Of a stretch of 64,000 bases of DNA, positions 38,801 through 47,995 are shown piece by piece. The notes beneath the pieces were generated by a model that was not told where the DNA came from, made no database searches, and was given only the letters and a program-made list of their open reading frames with translations. Position 1 is the first letter of the stretch. Every line of letters begins with the position of its first letter. The DNA is from Oegoconia quadripuncta (taxonomy: Eukaryota > Arthropoda > Insecta > Lepidoptera > Autostichidae), in contig OX438741.1 of the NCBI GenBank assembly GCA_949316235.1, forward strand, positions 41,182,067 through 41,246,066, read 5' to 3'. The translations under genes and the position numbers were made by a program.

Positions 38801-40524
38801 TTCACAATAAGGTACTCAATCACAATAAGGTACACATTCACAATAAGGTACACATTCACAATAAGGTACACATCACAATAAGGTACACATCCACTGCTCA
38901 ATATAGTCACATTAGGCGTACGTTGCTGACAAGTGATGATATTAGGGCGAATTGCAATCTCGAATTGCAATCTCGCCACACAGGTACGTCCAGATGAAAT
39001 ACAATAAACATCCACATAATGCCACTTCAATGGATGTTGACAAGCAATCTCTCCACATATATGAGCCATATATTCTATCAAAATTAATATGATGTTATTT
39101 AGTTTTTATACTCTTAGGCAGCATTTCGAGTAAAATAATCCTGCCATAGTGTGAATCATGGATATGTTACTCTTTTGTACCTACCACGGGCTGTATGTGG
39201 TTTTGAGCAGCAGCTACTTTTGTGCAGAGCTAGAAAACCATCCATGATTCTTCCCAGCTTATCGGTTAGGGCAAACCTCCCATGGAAGATTTAGCAGGTT
39301 ATATGATTTACTTATCAAATGCATTTGTTTCATTCACAGCTAATGCAGAATGGTCGTGAACTGCTTTCAGTGCTTGCACAAGAGTTGGACGACTTATCCA
39401 TATCGATTCGTCTACGTCTCTTATCTCCCCCACCGGTCAGCATCATATGGCTTCTCTTATCCGCTGACCTTTGCCTCAACAAGTTCTTACCGTTACCCAA
39501 CTCACTGCAACAGTTCTACGCAGCTCACCTCGAATTGACCACAGATGAGAACTACAGCGAAGTCAGCTATGGCTCATGGAAGAAAAGCCCTGAGAAGGAG
39601 GACTTCAATCGGTCAGATAGTTCAGACTTAGCGGACAAGGTTAGTCAAAATCTTTCCCAGATTAGTTTGAACCATGAGGACGACGCAAAGCCTAAGCTAA
39701 GACCTATTCTGGGGGTAGGTGCTAAGTTGCAAAGGAAGGAGCAGAGTCAAGATTTCGATACATGGACAACTAAGAATAGTCTCACGAAGCGGTACGATTT
39801 GAATTCCTGGAGGCAGGCTGAAGATGAGAAGAAAGAAGATCAGGAAATTATATTTAATCCAACCGTTTTGCCTCCAAATATGCAGCAAGGGTTCCCAATT
39901 ACCGTTCCACCACCAACAGTCCGTTACAATAACTATGGACAGGACTTCAACTATTTACATCAAGGAGATGGACCGTACATTCAGAATCAGTATCAGAATA
40001 ATACGAACTTTTCATCGCAGGGCGATTTCGTCCCACCATTCCCAAATACAGAACGGACCTCTGTTACTCCATTCACCCCAGCGCCTGTTGAAACACCCCC
40101 CGGTGACTTTGTGCCACAGTACACTCAGAACGACAGACCAACTACGGAGAAATTGAACAACGAAATCCAAAAGAGCAGCAGTCGCAGACCCGTAGAGAAC
40201 TGGAGAAAAGAAAAAGGAGAAGTAAAAGAAGACGCCAACAGAAACAAACAGAAATGGACCCGACAACGTTCCAAAGACAATGTAGACGAGGAGGAGGACA
40301 ACGAGAAATTGAAAGATGGCAGCGATATATACAAGCCGCGGAACTCGAGGGATACAAGACCAGGAAATAGAATTAACAGACGAAATAGCAGTGAAACCTC
40401 TGATCCGAACGGTACAAACACTGTTTCGGGTAAAACACCACCGAGAAGGCATGTGACCGATGTACCACGCAACCAAAAGTACTGGGACCACGACGATAGG
40501 TGTGACAAAGACTACAACAGTTAG
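32727..40524 (+). CDS. MIF4G-like domain protein (MIF4GD/CTIF/Paip1-type translation factor), 651 aa, complete
   Basis: Seven exons with GT-AG sites and matching phases: 32727-32859, 33346-33536, 36172-36275, 36488-36639, 37385-37459, 38377-38492, 39340-40524 (1956 nt including TAG). N-terminus has an RG-type segment (MSTLGRGRGYTGRHH). Residues about 109-340 form an all-helical stretch with MIF4G features: FNRKLRNFETTVSNL, LLRGALLNVVMQG, NAANLMGDYFAEARLCNG, LASPLLQYMRALL, and a closing YSEVS like the end of MIF4GD. Residues about 345-651 are low-complexity, Asn/Pro/Gln then Lys/Arg/Glu rich, and probably disordered. MIF4G proteins act in translation initiation or mRNA decay; the exact orthologue is not settled by eye. 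A polyadenylation signal follows at 40821. Confidence 0.82.
33346..33536 (+). CDS. MIF4G-like gene exon 2
   Basis: Acceptor CTTCCACAG, donor GTAAGT. Completes a D codon then PTKVDLNKDKLKSKDLEMEL to EEQYAPLLVL. Strongly charged, helical. Phase 1 in, phase 0 out. Confidence 0.88.
34168..35083 (+). pseudogene. Degenerate mariner transposon with transposase remnant
   Basis: Frame-broken transposase in intron 2 of the MIF4G-like gene. The N-terminal helix-turn-helix part (SNAAQAARNINDVYG) starts at an ATG at 34168; an internal deletion near 34290 removes the DNA-binding linker. Then WVPYELN, CDEK (first catalytic Asp), WWSSAGVIHHSFLPNG, LLLHDNARPHTAQQ (second Asp) and HPPYSPDLTPTDYYFF (third Asp). 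The spacing between the last two Asp is 34 residues, the mariner D34D signature. In-frame stops at about 34494 and 34652 plus a frameshift near 34690 make it dead. A right inverted end with TTCATAGGTAAAGAC lies at 35053-35068; the left end was not found. Confidence 0.88.
35108..35373 (+). repeat. LINE ORF2 C-terminal fragment
   Basis: Translates to NTRYKNKLAVHVSRL, FKGQCIRFYNKIPVDIQNLP and NKFKTIIKQTLL, the end of a non-LTR reverse transcriptase ORF, directly after the mariner end. Related pieces at 24480-25080 (minus) and about 54600-54710. Confidence 0.78.
35480..35760 (-). repeat. LINE 3' end, same family as 8150-8640
   Basis: GTCAGTCAGTATGTCCAAGC, TTCGGAAAG and TTTATAATTTTTGGGAGC in reverse; in intron 2 of the MIF4G-like gene. 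A further scrap is at 33750-33812. Confidence 0.75.
35858..36058 (-). repeat. LINE ORF2 C-terminal fragment (RTE-like)
   Basis: Minus strand translates to RRRRGRPKRSWRDELDKFL and EPWRERREAFAQQWDSM, a typical end of RTE/craft-type retrotransposon ORFs. In intron 2 of the MIF4G-like gene. Confidence 0.75.
36172..36275 (+). CDS. MIF4G-like gene exon 3
   Basis: Acceptor CATTCACAG, donor GTAAGT. Codes LEQFSPGEDGIQFNRKLR to NLCPDEARL. This is the start of the helical MIF4G-like region. Phase 0 in, phase 2 out. Confidence 0.88.
36380..36465 (-). repeat. tRNA-like SINE head in intron 3
   Basis: Reverse strand reads GGTGATGGTTAGAATTCCTG and GGTCGCGGGTTCGAATCCCG, a tRNA-like pair of A and B boxes. 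No complete cloverleaf is evident, and no family body follows. Confidence 0.55.
36488..36639 (+). CDS. MIF4G-like gene exon 4
   Basis: Acceptor TATATTCCAG, donor GTGAGT after TTCTCCA. Codes QAFATFRAAALLSPVTARK to LLNVVMQGTF. From nt 36539 to beyond the donor the sequence is repeated in tandem downstream (see 36539-37200). Confidence 0.88.
36539..37200 (+). repeat. Tandem partial duplications of exon 4 with its splice donor
   Basis: The segment starting ACGAAAGCTG in exon 4 (36539) recurs at 36749 and 36989 (spacing 210 and 240). Each copy keeps the coding end (LLRGALLNVVMQGTF) and the TTCTCCAgtgagtt donor. A second sub-motif (GCTCAGGGGGGCCT) is also found at 36671, 36911 and 37141. The copy at 36749 stays open in the exon 4 frame; the copy at 36989 is shifted by a one-base loss and has a 9-base deletion. 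About 30 bp between donor and second motif are present in copies 2 and 3 and absent from copy 1. Confidence 0.9.
37229..37325 (-). repeat. Family A SINE head fragment
   Basis: AACCGAGTACTTAAACGTGT to GGGATCGAACCCGCGACCTC and TTTACATTGGACCATGGAGG; in intron 4 of the MIF4G-like gene. Confidence 0.82.
37385..37459 (+). CDS. MIF4G-like gene exon 5
   Basis: Acceptor CTGTTCTAG, donor GTAATA. Joined to exon 4 it reads FSKLDLLERANPTFLINAA then NLMGDYFA. Phase 1 on both sides. Confidence 0.87.
37508..37690 (+). repeat. 5S rRNA-derived SINE (SINE3-like)
   Basis: Contains GCGAAGTTAAGCAATGTC and TTGGATGGGTGACCGCAAG, the internal control region of 5S rRNA with about ten bases missing between them, followed by GAGTGTTTCCGTGAC, GTGCACGTTAAATAGTCGG and TCCCGGTTGTT. 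The 5' part of a true 5S gene is not preserved, so it is a retroposed derivative. Confidence 0.8.
37691..37825 (+). repeat. SINE tail unit, inverted partner at 47881-47995
   Basis: ATCTGGTATCCACAACACAA, GCCTATAGTTGCTTACTGTGG, TGATGGCGCTGTGT and a TTTATTTATATTTATT tail directly after the 5S-derived part; probably the 3' half of the same or a composite SINE. Confidence 0.7.
38377..38492 (+). CDS. MIF4G-like gene exon 6
   Basis: Acceptor TATTTTCAG, donor GTAAGC. Codes EARLCNGNKVHILASPLLQY to SDDIRAHRSLATQ. Its last 46 nt plus donor are repeated in intron 6 (see 38447-38995). Confidence 0.87.
38447..38995 (+). repeat. Duplicated exon 6 end plus donor, with an 18-bp minisatellite
   Basis: The exon 6 end (coding LLTSDDIRAHRSLATQ) and its donor recur at about 38731 and 38927, with a shorter trace at about 38551. 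Donors after the copies read gtaagc, gtatgc and gtacgt. Between them lie runs of an 18-bp unit (AATAAGGTACACATTCAC), about six units at 38578-38695 and four to five at 38786-38890. The unit derives from the intron 6 start, where the same words follow the true donor. Because 18 is a multiple of three, both strands show long repetitive open frames that are not genes. Confidence 0.9.
39340..40524 (+). CDS. MIF4G-like gene exon 7 (terminal coding exon)
   Basis: Acceptor CATTCACAG at 39339, stop TAG at 40522-40524. Residues 258-651. The first about 85 residues finish the helical domain (LMQNGRELLSVLAQELDDL, LPNSLQQFYAAHLELTTDE, YSEVS). The rest is a tail with aromatic/Asn-rich (YNNYGQDFNY) and then alternating basic and acidic segments. 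The open frame extends upstream to an ATG at 39319, but that ATG lies before the acceptor and is intronic. Antisense frames on this exon are shadows. Confidence 0.9.
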   Translation, partial: LMQNGRELLSVLAQELDDLSISIRLRLLSPPPVSIIWLLLSADLCLNKFLPLPNSLQQFYAAHLELTTDENYSEVSYGSWKKSPEKEDFNRSDSSDLADKVSQNLSQISLNHEDDAKPKLRPILGVGAKLQRKEQSQDFDTWTTKNSLTKRYDLNSWRQAEDEKKEDQEIIFNPTVLPPNMQQGFPITVPPPTVRYNNYGQDFNYLHQGDGPYIQNQYQNNTNFSSQGDFVPPFPNTERTSVTPFTPAPVETPPGDFVPQYTQNDRPTTEKLNNEIQKSSSRRPVENWRKEKGEVKEDANRNKQKWTRQRSKDNVDEEEDNEKLKDGSDIYKPRNSRDTRPGNRINRRNSSETSDPNGTNTVSGKTPPRRHVTDVPRNQKYWDHDDRCDKDYNS

Positions 40525-40820
40525 TAAAACCTATAGGGCTACAAATTCCGAAACTTGGGACTTGGAATTCCGGAAATTTGGACACTGAAAATCCGGTTTA
40601 TCTTTCGGACGTGAGTGACTAGTTGTAATTTTTATTGAGAAAAAAATTAATATGGAAAATGAAATCGCTAGAGTTAAAATAGGTTTCTATAGATTAATAT
40701 TAAATTTTGGAATAATTTAGCATAATTGATAATGATAGATTACTATAACTGTTATTAATTACTCTTTAGTCTATGAATCCTTCAACGTAAAGCCTACGAA
40801 GGATTGGTTTCGCATTGTGA

Positions 40821-40826
40821 AATAAA
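40821..40826 (+). promoter_or_regulatory. Polyadenylation signal of the MIF4G-like gene
   Basis: AATAAA about 300 bp after the stop codon; it gives a short 3' UTR. No competing signal is seen between stop and this site. Confidence 0.6.
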
Positions 40827-40849
40827 ACAAAAATTCATGATGCTTTCAC

Positions 40850-41940
40850 TTTTGTAGAAGCAAGATTAATATTACATTCGCCGAGCATAGAGTCGTAATA
40901 ATAATCTCAACTACAAAGTAACCCGTTGAGATATACATGGAACATCTGGGATCGCTTGAAATATAGAAATAACATATGGGAATAATATCGTATGACCTGT
41001 CCAATAGAAGAGCACATACAAACGTGCCTGAAGACTTAATAGGCCTCACCATAGATGAAAGGTCGGTGTAGATTGGCAATCCAACAGTCGAATAGGGATA
41101 ATATTTTTCACTAGATGGCGCTGCTATCTCCAAAATACATGGAATTAAAACCAATGAATGTTATTAGTCGATGTCACTCGATACGTCAGGTGCGTTCCAA
41201 CAGGTAGCGAGGTGTATGTTACCTGGTTTATAAGAAGTATATTTTCTACCTTTGATCCAAAGTAAGGGTATTTTTCTATAACTGGTGTTAGCGAAATGAT
41301 TCTTAGCCATTTTGGTGGAGATTCAGCAGTTTCAAAAATATTTAGGCTTCAAGCACAGTGCTTTGTTTACCTGGATGACTCTGTTTGGGGTTTGTTAATG
41401 CATCTGTATTTCAGTTCGCATTTCGTTGCATGTTTATTTGCCGCATCATATCATTGTTTGTTGGTATCAAGCAGTGACATTTCATTTGTATTATTATTCT
41501 TCTTTTTCCAATTTCTAGACGTTATTCTTCACTTTCTTCGTACGTTATTCGCGATGTTACATCCTGGTTCTACTTATTATATAGTGTTATTAATTGCAAT
41601 TATTGTCAAAAGAAAGTGCTGACATCTGGTAGTTGTCACTCAAAATATAATACAAATAATGTTATTAATCAGTTTTCGATGGGTTTTTTGCGGTTATATA
41701 GGATTAGCCATCTAACACTATCCTTTATCTATGGTATATCCCGGAGTAAGCAATCCCAGTGAAAAGCATCCAAACAGGTATTCTAATTAGAAAAAGTTAC
41801 TAATATTCGGTTTTGCTCAAAGTTTTTTTAAGATCCTAGAAAAAAAATCTACCTCCAATAACACATGACAAAGCAATTTGTATCAAACCGCCTACACAAT
41901 AATATTAAAGTTTATAATTTAGGAATTTGTACTGTCCGTT
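40850..41940. other. Intergenic, nothing recognised
   Basis: AT-rich DNA after the MIF4G-like gene. A 108-codon plus-strand open frame at 41296-41622 is hydrophobic and Phe/Leu-rich, without a recognisable domain; I treat it as chance. Confidence 0.5.
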
Positions 41941-42129
41941 GGAAAAATTTCGCCGTTCGATCGGTTATGTTAGCCTGGTATGGATGGTGACTAGTCTGTC
42001 TTCCAACACGTAGGGCAGTCTACCTTCAGTAAGCGTCGTATGAAGTACCATTGATTATTATATCCTGGTACCAGGTGCCGGGTCCAAGGCAGGAATAATC
42101 AAGTAGGATTCTGTATACCTACCGTAGTA

Positions 42130-43445
42130 GGCGTCCTGTCAAGTACATCTTGATCCTAGCTGATAGGAGTTACTTTTCTCTGTTATGTTAGCCTGGTTCT
42201 ATCACTACGAACTTTGCTTACAATAGGTAGACTTCATAAGAATTTGTTCTGTAACAGAAAAAAATATCCAACGGGAAGTAAATTTGACTAACCCATTATG
42301 TCACTAGTTGCGAGAGCTTGCAACGTACGAGTTTAGTCAATTTGTCGCTAAAAATCGCTAGATTTATCGAAAAATGCTTGTTATATTTAAATTTTAGCAG
42401 AATCTGTTGATAATTAAATGGTTTTATAAATTAGATTGGATTTTATAGCAAAATCGCTGGCGGTTGCTAAAATCGGTTTTAATGTTTAACTACATTAATT
42501 CGACGGGATACCGGTACTTTACCGGTTTCACTAATTGATATAGTACGAATGATTACTTAGTTAACTTCTGCTGTTGAACCTTGCTGATAGGAGTTGTGTG
42601 GGTGATTCTCGCTCGGTTACTGGGGGCCGTTTATCTTCAGAAAGCGTCGTGTCAAGTACCACTATTGATCCTAGCTGATAGAAGGAGATGTCTGTCACTC
42701 TGTAATGTTAGCCTGGTACTATCACTACGAACTGCTTACAGTACATGGACATCTGTTCTGTAACAGAAAAATGTTTTATCCAAGCGAAAAGTAAGTTTGA
42801 CTAACCTATTATGTAACTAATTGCGAGAGCCCTACAAACTAGCACGAGTTTAGGAATTTCATCGCTATAAATGGCATGATTTAGCGAAAAATCTTGTTGT
42901 TTAAATTTTAGCAGAATCTGTTGAATTTGGCTTACAGTGGGTGGGGGGTTAAGATATGAACACACTCTATTCCGTAACAGAAAGATGTGTTATCCAACGG
43001 GAAGTGAATTTTATTGATCCATTATGTTAGCAGTTGCGAACACCCCACAACACTAGTACTAATTTAGTCGTTTTTGTAGTTAAAATAGCGAAAAATGCTG
43101 TTATGTTTAAATTTTAGCAGAATCTGTTGAACTTTGCTTACAGTATGTGGAGTTATGATATGAACGTCTTTTCAATAAGAAATAATTTTCACTAACCCGT
43201 GATATAACAAGTTGCGATAGCTCTACAACAGTAGCATGAATTTAGTCTTTTTTGCGCTAAAAATCGCTAGATTCCGCGAAAATTGCTTGTTATGTTTAAA
43301 TTTTAGCAGAATCTGTTAATAATTGAATGGTTTAATAAATTAGATTGGACAAAGCATTTAATAGCAAAAAGATCGCTGGCGGTCGCTAAAACCCGTATTA
43401 ACCGGTTTTGATGTTGATTACCGGTACTTTACCGGTTTTCACTAA
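42130..43445 (+). repeat. Large degenerate tandem array downstream of the MIF4G-like gene
   Basis: TTTAAATTTTAGCAGAATCTGTT recurs at about 42386, 42900, 43107 and 43295, each preceded by GAAAAATGCTTGTTAT-type and followed by TGCTTACAGT-type words. TCTGTAACAGAAA and CTAACCCATTATGT also recur. Unit length varies (about 190-515 bp) by internal loss. TACCGGTACTTTACCGGTTT ends two of the units. The preceding 41940-42180 shares the CCTAGCTGATAGGAG and TTAGCCTGG words. Confidence 0.8.
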
Positions 43446-43449
43446 TTGA

Positions 43450-45025
43450 CACGGTACGAATGATTAGTTGATTACAATGTCCGCTTACCGGTTAAGTTGG
43501 CTAAGTCGATTTATCGTCGTTGGAAATACCGGTATCAAATATTCTTTTTTACCGATGTCATAAGTGCCGGTACGCTAATACCGGCAAATTAAATTGAGCT
43601 GAGTTCGACTCAAACATCGTATATCAACTTGAGTCGTTTCCGGTACTTTTATGTATTTTAATTTAGTAAATAACAAAATTAGGCAATCGTTTAGCGTTAA
43701 ATTGGTCTCGAGTTATTCGTGTGACTTTTAGGATATTAGATAAATGCATAATATTAGTTACATAAAATAAATTTAGTTGTTTCATTATAGCAATATGGTT
43801 TTAGCCTTCTGAATGTTATGATAACTGTAATTGGTAAGTTTGGACATGTTGCTCAGAAATGAGATCTCTAATTGAGCTAGAAAGATGTGTATATGAATGT
43901 TCTGCGCAGTCGGCAGCTGGTTTTTTGAATAAGCAATATATCCGAACGATAAATATTTGCACATTCGATGTGACCATAAATATGTGCACATAGGAAGTGA
44001 TCCTAAGTAATTAAACAATTATTTCTGTTTCTCCGTTTACTTCTTCTTACACAACGGATTTTGATACGGTTTTCAGGATCGTTTAGAGAATTTCGTCCGG
44101 AAATAATTGCACAGGTGCGATACCCGGGCGGTAGAAAATTATATTTATTATTTGGGCACGTCACGTTAAACGGATACCATTATGGAAGAGATTCGCCTAC
44201 ATTACAATGCAACTGTTGGTATTGGAACAATGAGAGGCACAAGATAACTGTATTCATCTGTATTTGAATTCGAAAGGATGTCACGTTACAGATGCCATGG
44301 TAGCCAGGTTTGCTTATTTGTGACACTTTCCTATTAAAAAAAGCAATTCTGTTGTATACATACGTTACGGTCTTAAAACGAAAGGATTCCTAATTATTCG
44401 TAATAACCAGCCACTGACGTAGTTATGACGGTGGCCAGAGTGAAGCGATAGATAGTTAACTACTTATTATATTGAAGGGTGAATATCCGCCAATTAACCC
44501 AACTGAAATGTAAACAGCTATCTTGTTCTATAGGTCTTGCTTTATGCCTCGCTAATTCTGGCCGATCGGTCACCCTGAGTATTGCTGAAAGGTATGTAGG
44601 CCGAAAGAGTTCAGTGACTGGTAGAAAATCGTCATATTCTGTGTAAGGTCACTTTGTCGTAAGTAAACAAGTGACAACTAATGTGACTTTCGGTTTATTA
44701 TACCCTTTCAGATATTTGTGGAGCCTGAAAGATGTTGTCTTGTGTGCTTAAGAATTTAGTGGTATAATTCCTATTACTGCTATACATGTACCTGTATAGA
44801 TAATAATGTGCACAAAATTAATGTTATGACCATGCTCGCTCTCATAAATATGTGAACGTGGCGTCAAGATAGTCTATATATAGTATGTGATGAAAATCAT
44901 GAGTGATTTATGTATGATATCTATGGCATGTAGATGAAAATGTTGGTAATTTAGATTTATATTTTGATGCCAGGGACTTTGTTTTAGGCAGATGGTTAAT
45001 ATGGCTGATTGAATCGGGGCTTCTT
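43450..45025. other. Intergenic, nothing recognised
   Basis: Several CCGGTA words near 43480-43640 continue the composition of the tandem array. No gene or clear element seen. Confidence 0.5.
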
Positions 45026-45029
45026 TACT

Positions 45030-45355
45030 GGTTTATTTTCAAACCTAAATCAACGTCAAGTACAAAGAAGTGTTTTATATAAGTTTAGCTCTACCTTAAC
45101 CTTTGTAAAACCGGTTTTCTTAAAGAGCGAAACCTAAAGGGTTTGAATCAATTAACCGGTTTTTAGTGGTTCTCATAACCTTCAAACGACCCCGACGCAT
45201 ACTCCGTCTGTCTGGATTAAACCGGTAATTTTATTTAAAAAAAATTATTTGTAAATTTTAGATAGCATTCTCATTTCGGACGCGCTCCGAACGAAACCTT
45301 TTTCTAAAATTCAGTATAATCTGTACCGGTATTTTTTTTACCGGTTACATGCCCT
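45030..45355. repeat. ACCGGT-rich dispersed repeat, uninterrupted copy
   Basis: Carries AAACCGGTTTTCTT, AACCGGTTTTTAGTGG, GTCTGGATTAAACCGG, CGGACGCGCTCCGAACGAAA. A shorter piece is at 33672-33752. Confidence 0.75.
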
Positions 45356-45874
45356 GAATTACTGTGCCTAGAGAGGAGCCCGTCTCAGCCGCACAATTTT
45401 GTGTAAAAGCGAAAATATCCGCCATATATAACTTCCTGCCGAAACTAACCATCGCCACCGATTACCGATTCGTAAAAAAAATCTTACCAAGTCAATCTGT
45501 TTTGTTACACGAAGCCTTTATTCAACAGTCATGTAAAAATATACAGTTCACTTCAAATACATATTTTTGACGCCGATTACATGTTTAAGAGAGCCGAGTA
45601 TTTTTTTCGAAAATATTGGATTTGAAAATTACTAGAGGCGACGGCATGGTTGCGCATAATTGATCTCGGAAGTTTGTTACTCAGCGCTCACTTTCGATTT
45701 CTTAAAGACATGCCTATTCATTACTGCCATCAGCTTAGCTAATGTTGGTAGCCAAAACACTCGCGAATGCTTGGTCACGAGTGCAATGTAGTACCGATTT
45801 TTTTGTTGTTATTGTGACATTTTTATTATAGTGTGTAATCCAAATAAAAGATTATCTATGCTTCTACTTCTAGA

Positions 45875-46200
45875 GGCCAATCGACGAATCCAACTCCGAG
45901 GAGCAGCGTTCGGGAAACTGCGCAACGTCTTCTCATCCAAAATACCTCAGTACTTAGTGATGAAAGTCTATTAACAATATGTTACCACTGATGACTTTTA
46001 GTACTGATATGTGGCCTCTGACTATGGGTCTTGAACGCTCAAGGTCACGCAAAGAGCTATGGAAATGGATGCTTGGCGCGTTATAAAAAGAAGAACGGAA
46101 GTACCTGACCAGAGGTTTACTAAAATTGCTGTGGGCTGGTCACATAGCTCGAAGAATTGATGGCCGTAGCATCACAGTTCTAGAGCTGAGACCAGGCACC
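45875..46200 (+). repeat. Decayed RTE-like LINE fragment
   Basis: Reading across frameshifts gives RIQLRGAAFGKLRNVFSSKI, MWPLTMGL, WKWMLG and VGWSHSSKN, which correspond to the last part of an RTE-type reverse transcriptase ORF. Confidence 0.7.
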
Positions 46201-47230
46201 GGCAACCGCTGCCGTAGGACTTCCACCCACAAGTATGTAATACAATATTATGTGTGGATTGTATATATCGTAAATGCAAAAAAAAATACCTGAAGATATT
46301 CGGGAAAAGGACACCCAGTGCGGCTTAAAATAAGGAAAGTGTTGTTTATTATAATAATAATTTTCATAATGAAAAACGTACAATTACAGAAGCATAAATA
46401 AACTTCGGATCCGAATGCACACTATAATAAAAATATATGTAACAAATGATTTTGGTATCACAGTTGACCTAGCTGTTGCCAAAGTTTCAATACTTGGGAT
46501 TTTAACAGGCGTTAGGCTATGTCTCAATGTTGTTAACGCCTGCAGAAGCCCATTTAGTAAAGCTAGTACATGTTTCAAGAGCCGAGTATATATCTAAATG
46601 TCATGCAATGCTAGTTGTAGCGTAAGTATGTCGTTCATTATTAATAATGCAAAATCGTGTATGCCCTTTGAATTTCAATACTAGGCTAGGGTTTTTTTTA
46701 AGAATTTTTCCAGTTTGAAATTTCTGGATTTTGGAGACAAGTTGATGTCACTATTATGTTTCTAGTTAGAATGTTGTCTTTTCATGTAACTATTATGTTC
46801 AAAGTAATATATTTTTCCAACCAAATAAAAATATAGTTCAAAATCCATCCATTTCTAATCACAAATTATACGTATTTTTTTTCTAATTTCTGAATGTATA
46901 GTTACAAGAAAGACACATTTACAGAAGCATTTTATTTAAAAGATAAGTGTATACTTGTACAAGCGTCCACAAAAAAACATGTATCCTCGGAAAGGTAGAA
47001 GATGAAATCCAATTACTGTGGGAATAAAATAATTGATATCTTATTTTTGTAACATTCTTGGGTTACATGTTTTTGCAGTCGTAAACATGTACAGGGGTTG
47101 TTGTGATCCTTCTTAAATGGGTGTTTATTATTTTAAGTATATTATTTCCAAACATATTGACATTCATATTCAAATTGACCATTAACATCTACACACCGTT
47201 GTATTCATATTGTGATAATCACATCAATAT
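46200..47230. other. Intergenic, nothing recognised
   Basis: AT-rich; only short chance frames. Confidence 0.5.
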
Positions 47231-47232
47231 AT

Positions 47233-47725
47233 AAGGTCTAACAAGATTAACCCGACAAACGTTAGCAATTGCACGTACATGATAATAAAATAATATATTC
47301 ATTAAAGAAGCTAGCCTTAAAAATTTTGTTCCGAGTTTAAAAATTAAATGTAAGTGCAAATGGAAATACAAATTAACTGACTTACTTCATTTCGATTGTA
47401 CCTTATTTTATCAATGAGAAAAAACAGGCAACGTTCCATTCATATGGAAGATGCCAGAGGGGGTGGCGGGACACATGTGGCACAGGGCGCAACCAATCAC
47501 AGCAAGTCGCGGCGCCACTAGGGCCAGTACAGGGCAAGCGCCGGCGGCGAGCGGCGAGTGGTCGCCTTTCGGCGTCTTCAAAGATACCGCGACACGTGTT
47601 TGTGTGTTGTGGTATGGTTTATTTTTTTATGAAATCTGTTAACTTTAATGTTTTATTTTTTTCGTAATAGGTACATCCTATATATAAACTCTGCAAGGTT
47701 TGTCGGGTTAATTTTCTTAGACCTT
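47233..47725. mobile_element. TIR element carrying a GC-rich core
   Basis: Inverted ends AAGGTCTAACAAGATTAACC and GGGTTAATTTTCTTAGACCTT with GACAAAC/GTTTGTC just inside; 493 bp. Core 47450-47600 is strongly GC-rich (GGCGCCACTAGGGCC, GCGCCGGCGGCGAGCGG) with a CCAAT motif. No transposase. Confidence 0.72.
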
Positions 47726-47880
47726 ATATACTGTCTTTTATGAAAGTCACCATAATGAAGATTTCTGTTGTGTAAAATTTTGAATACGTCTGTTTATTTT
47801 GACACAAACTTTGGTCAGTATCTAAACTACGAGGTTATATTTTGTATATCAAAAACTTATACACCCCAATTAGGTCATAT

Positions 47881-47995
47881 AAATAAATAAATACCCTTAG
47901 ACATAAACACAGCGCCATCTACTTCCACAGTAAGCAACTATAGGCTTGTGTTGTGGATACCAGATGGTTGAAATACTACATAAATACATATTTTT
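47881..47995 (-). repeat. SINE tail unit, inverted partner of 37691-37825
   Basis: AAATAAATAAATACCC, ACAGCGCCATCTACTTCC, GCTTGTGTTGTGGATACC. No 5S-like head here. Confidence 0.75.

Noticed and set aside
38445..38801. 118-codon minus-strand frame with VYLIVN repeats, and similar plus-strand frames
   Set aside because: Produced by the 18-bp minisatellite (a multiple of three); no independent coding evidence.
38578..38890. CRISPR-like regular repeats
   Set aside because: Contiguous 18-bp units without spacers in a eukaryotic intron; a minisatellite.
39319..39339. Upstream ATG that would start a 401-residue protein from exon 7 alone
   Set aside because: It lies before a good CATTCACAG acceptor, and six upstream exons join in frame to residue 258, so these bases are intronic.
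40012..40508. Two overlapping antisense frames of 159 and 127 codons
   Set aside because: Fully antisense to exon 7 of the MIF4G-like gene, with low-complexity translation mirroring its charged tail.
41296..41622. 108-codon ATG-started hydrophobic frame
   Set aside because: No domain, Phe/Leu runs from T-rich DNA, no splice or polyadenylation context that I could support.
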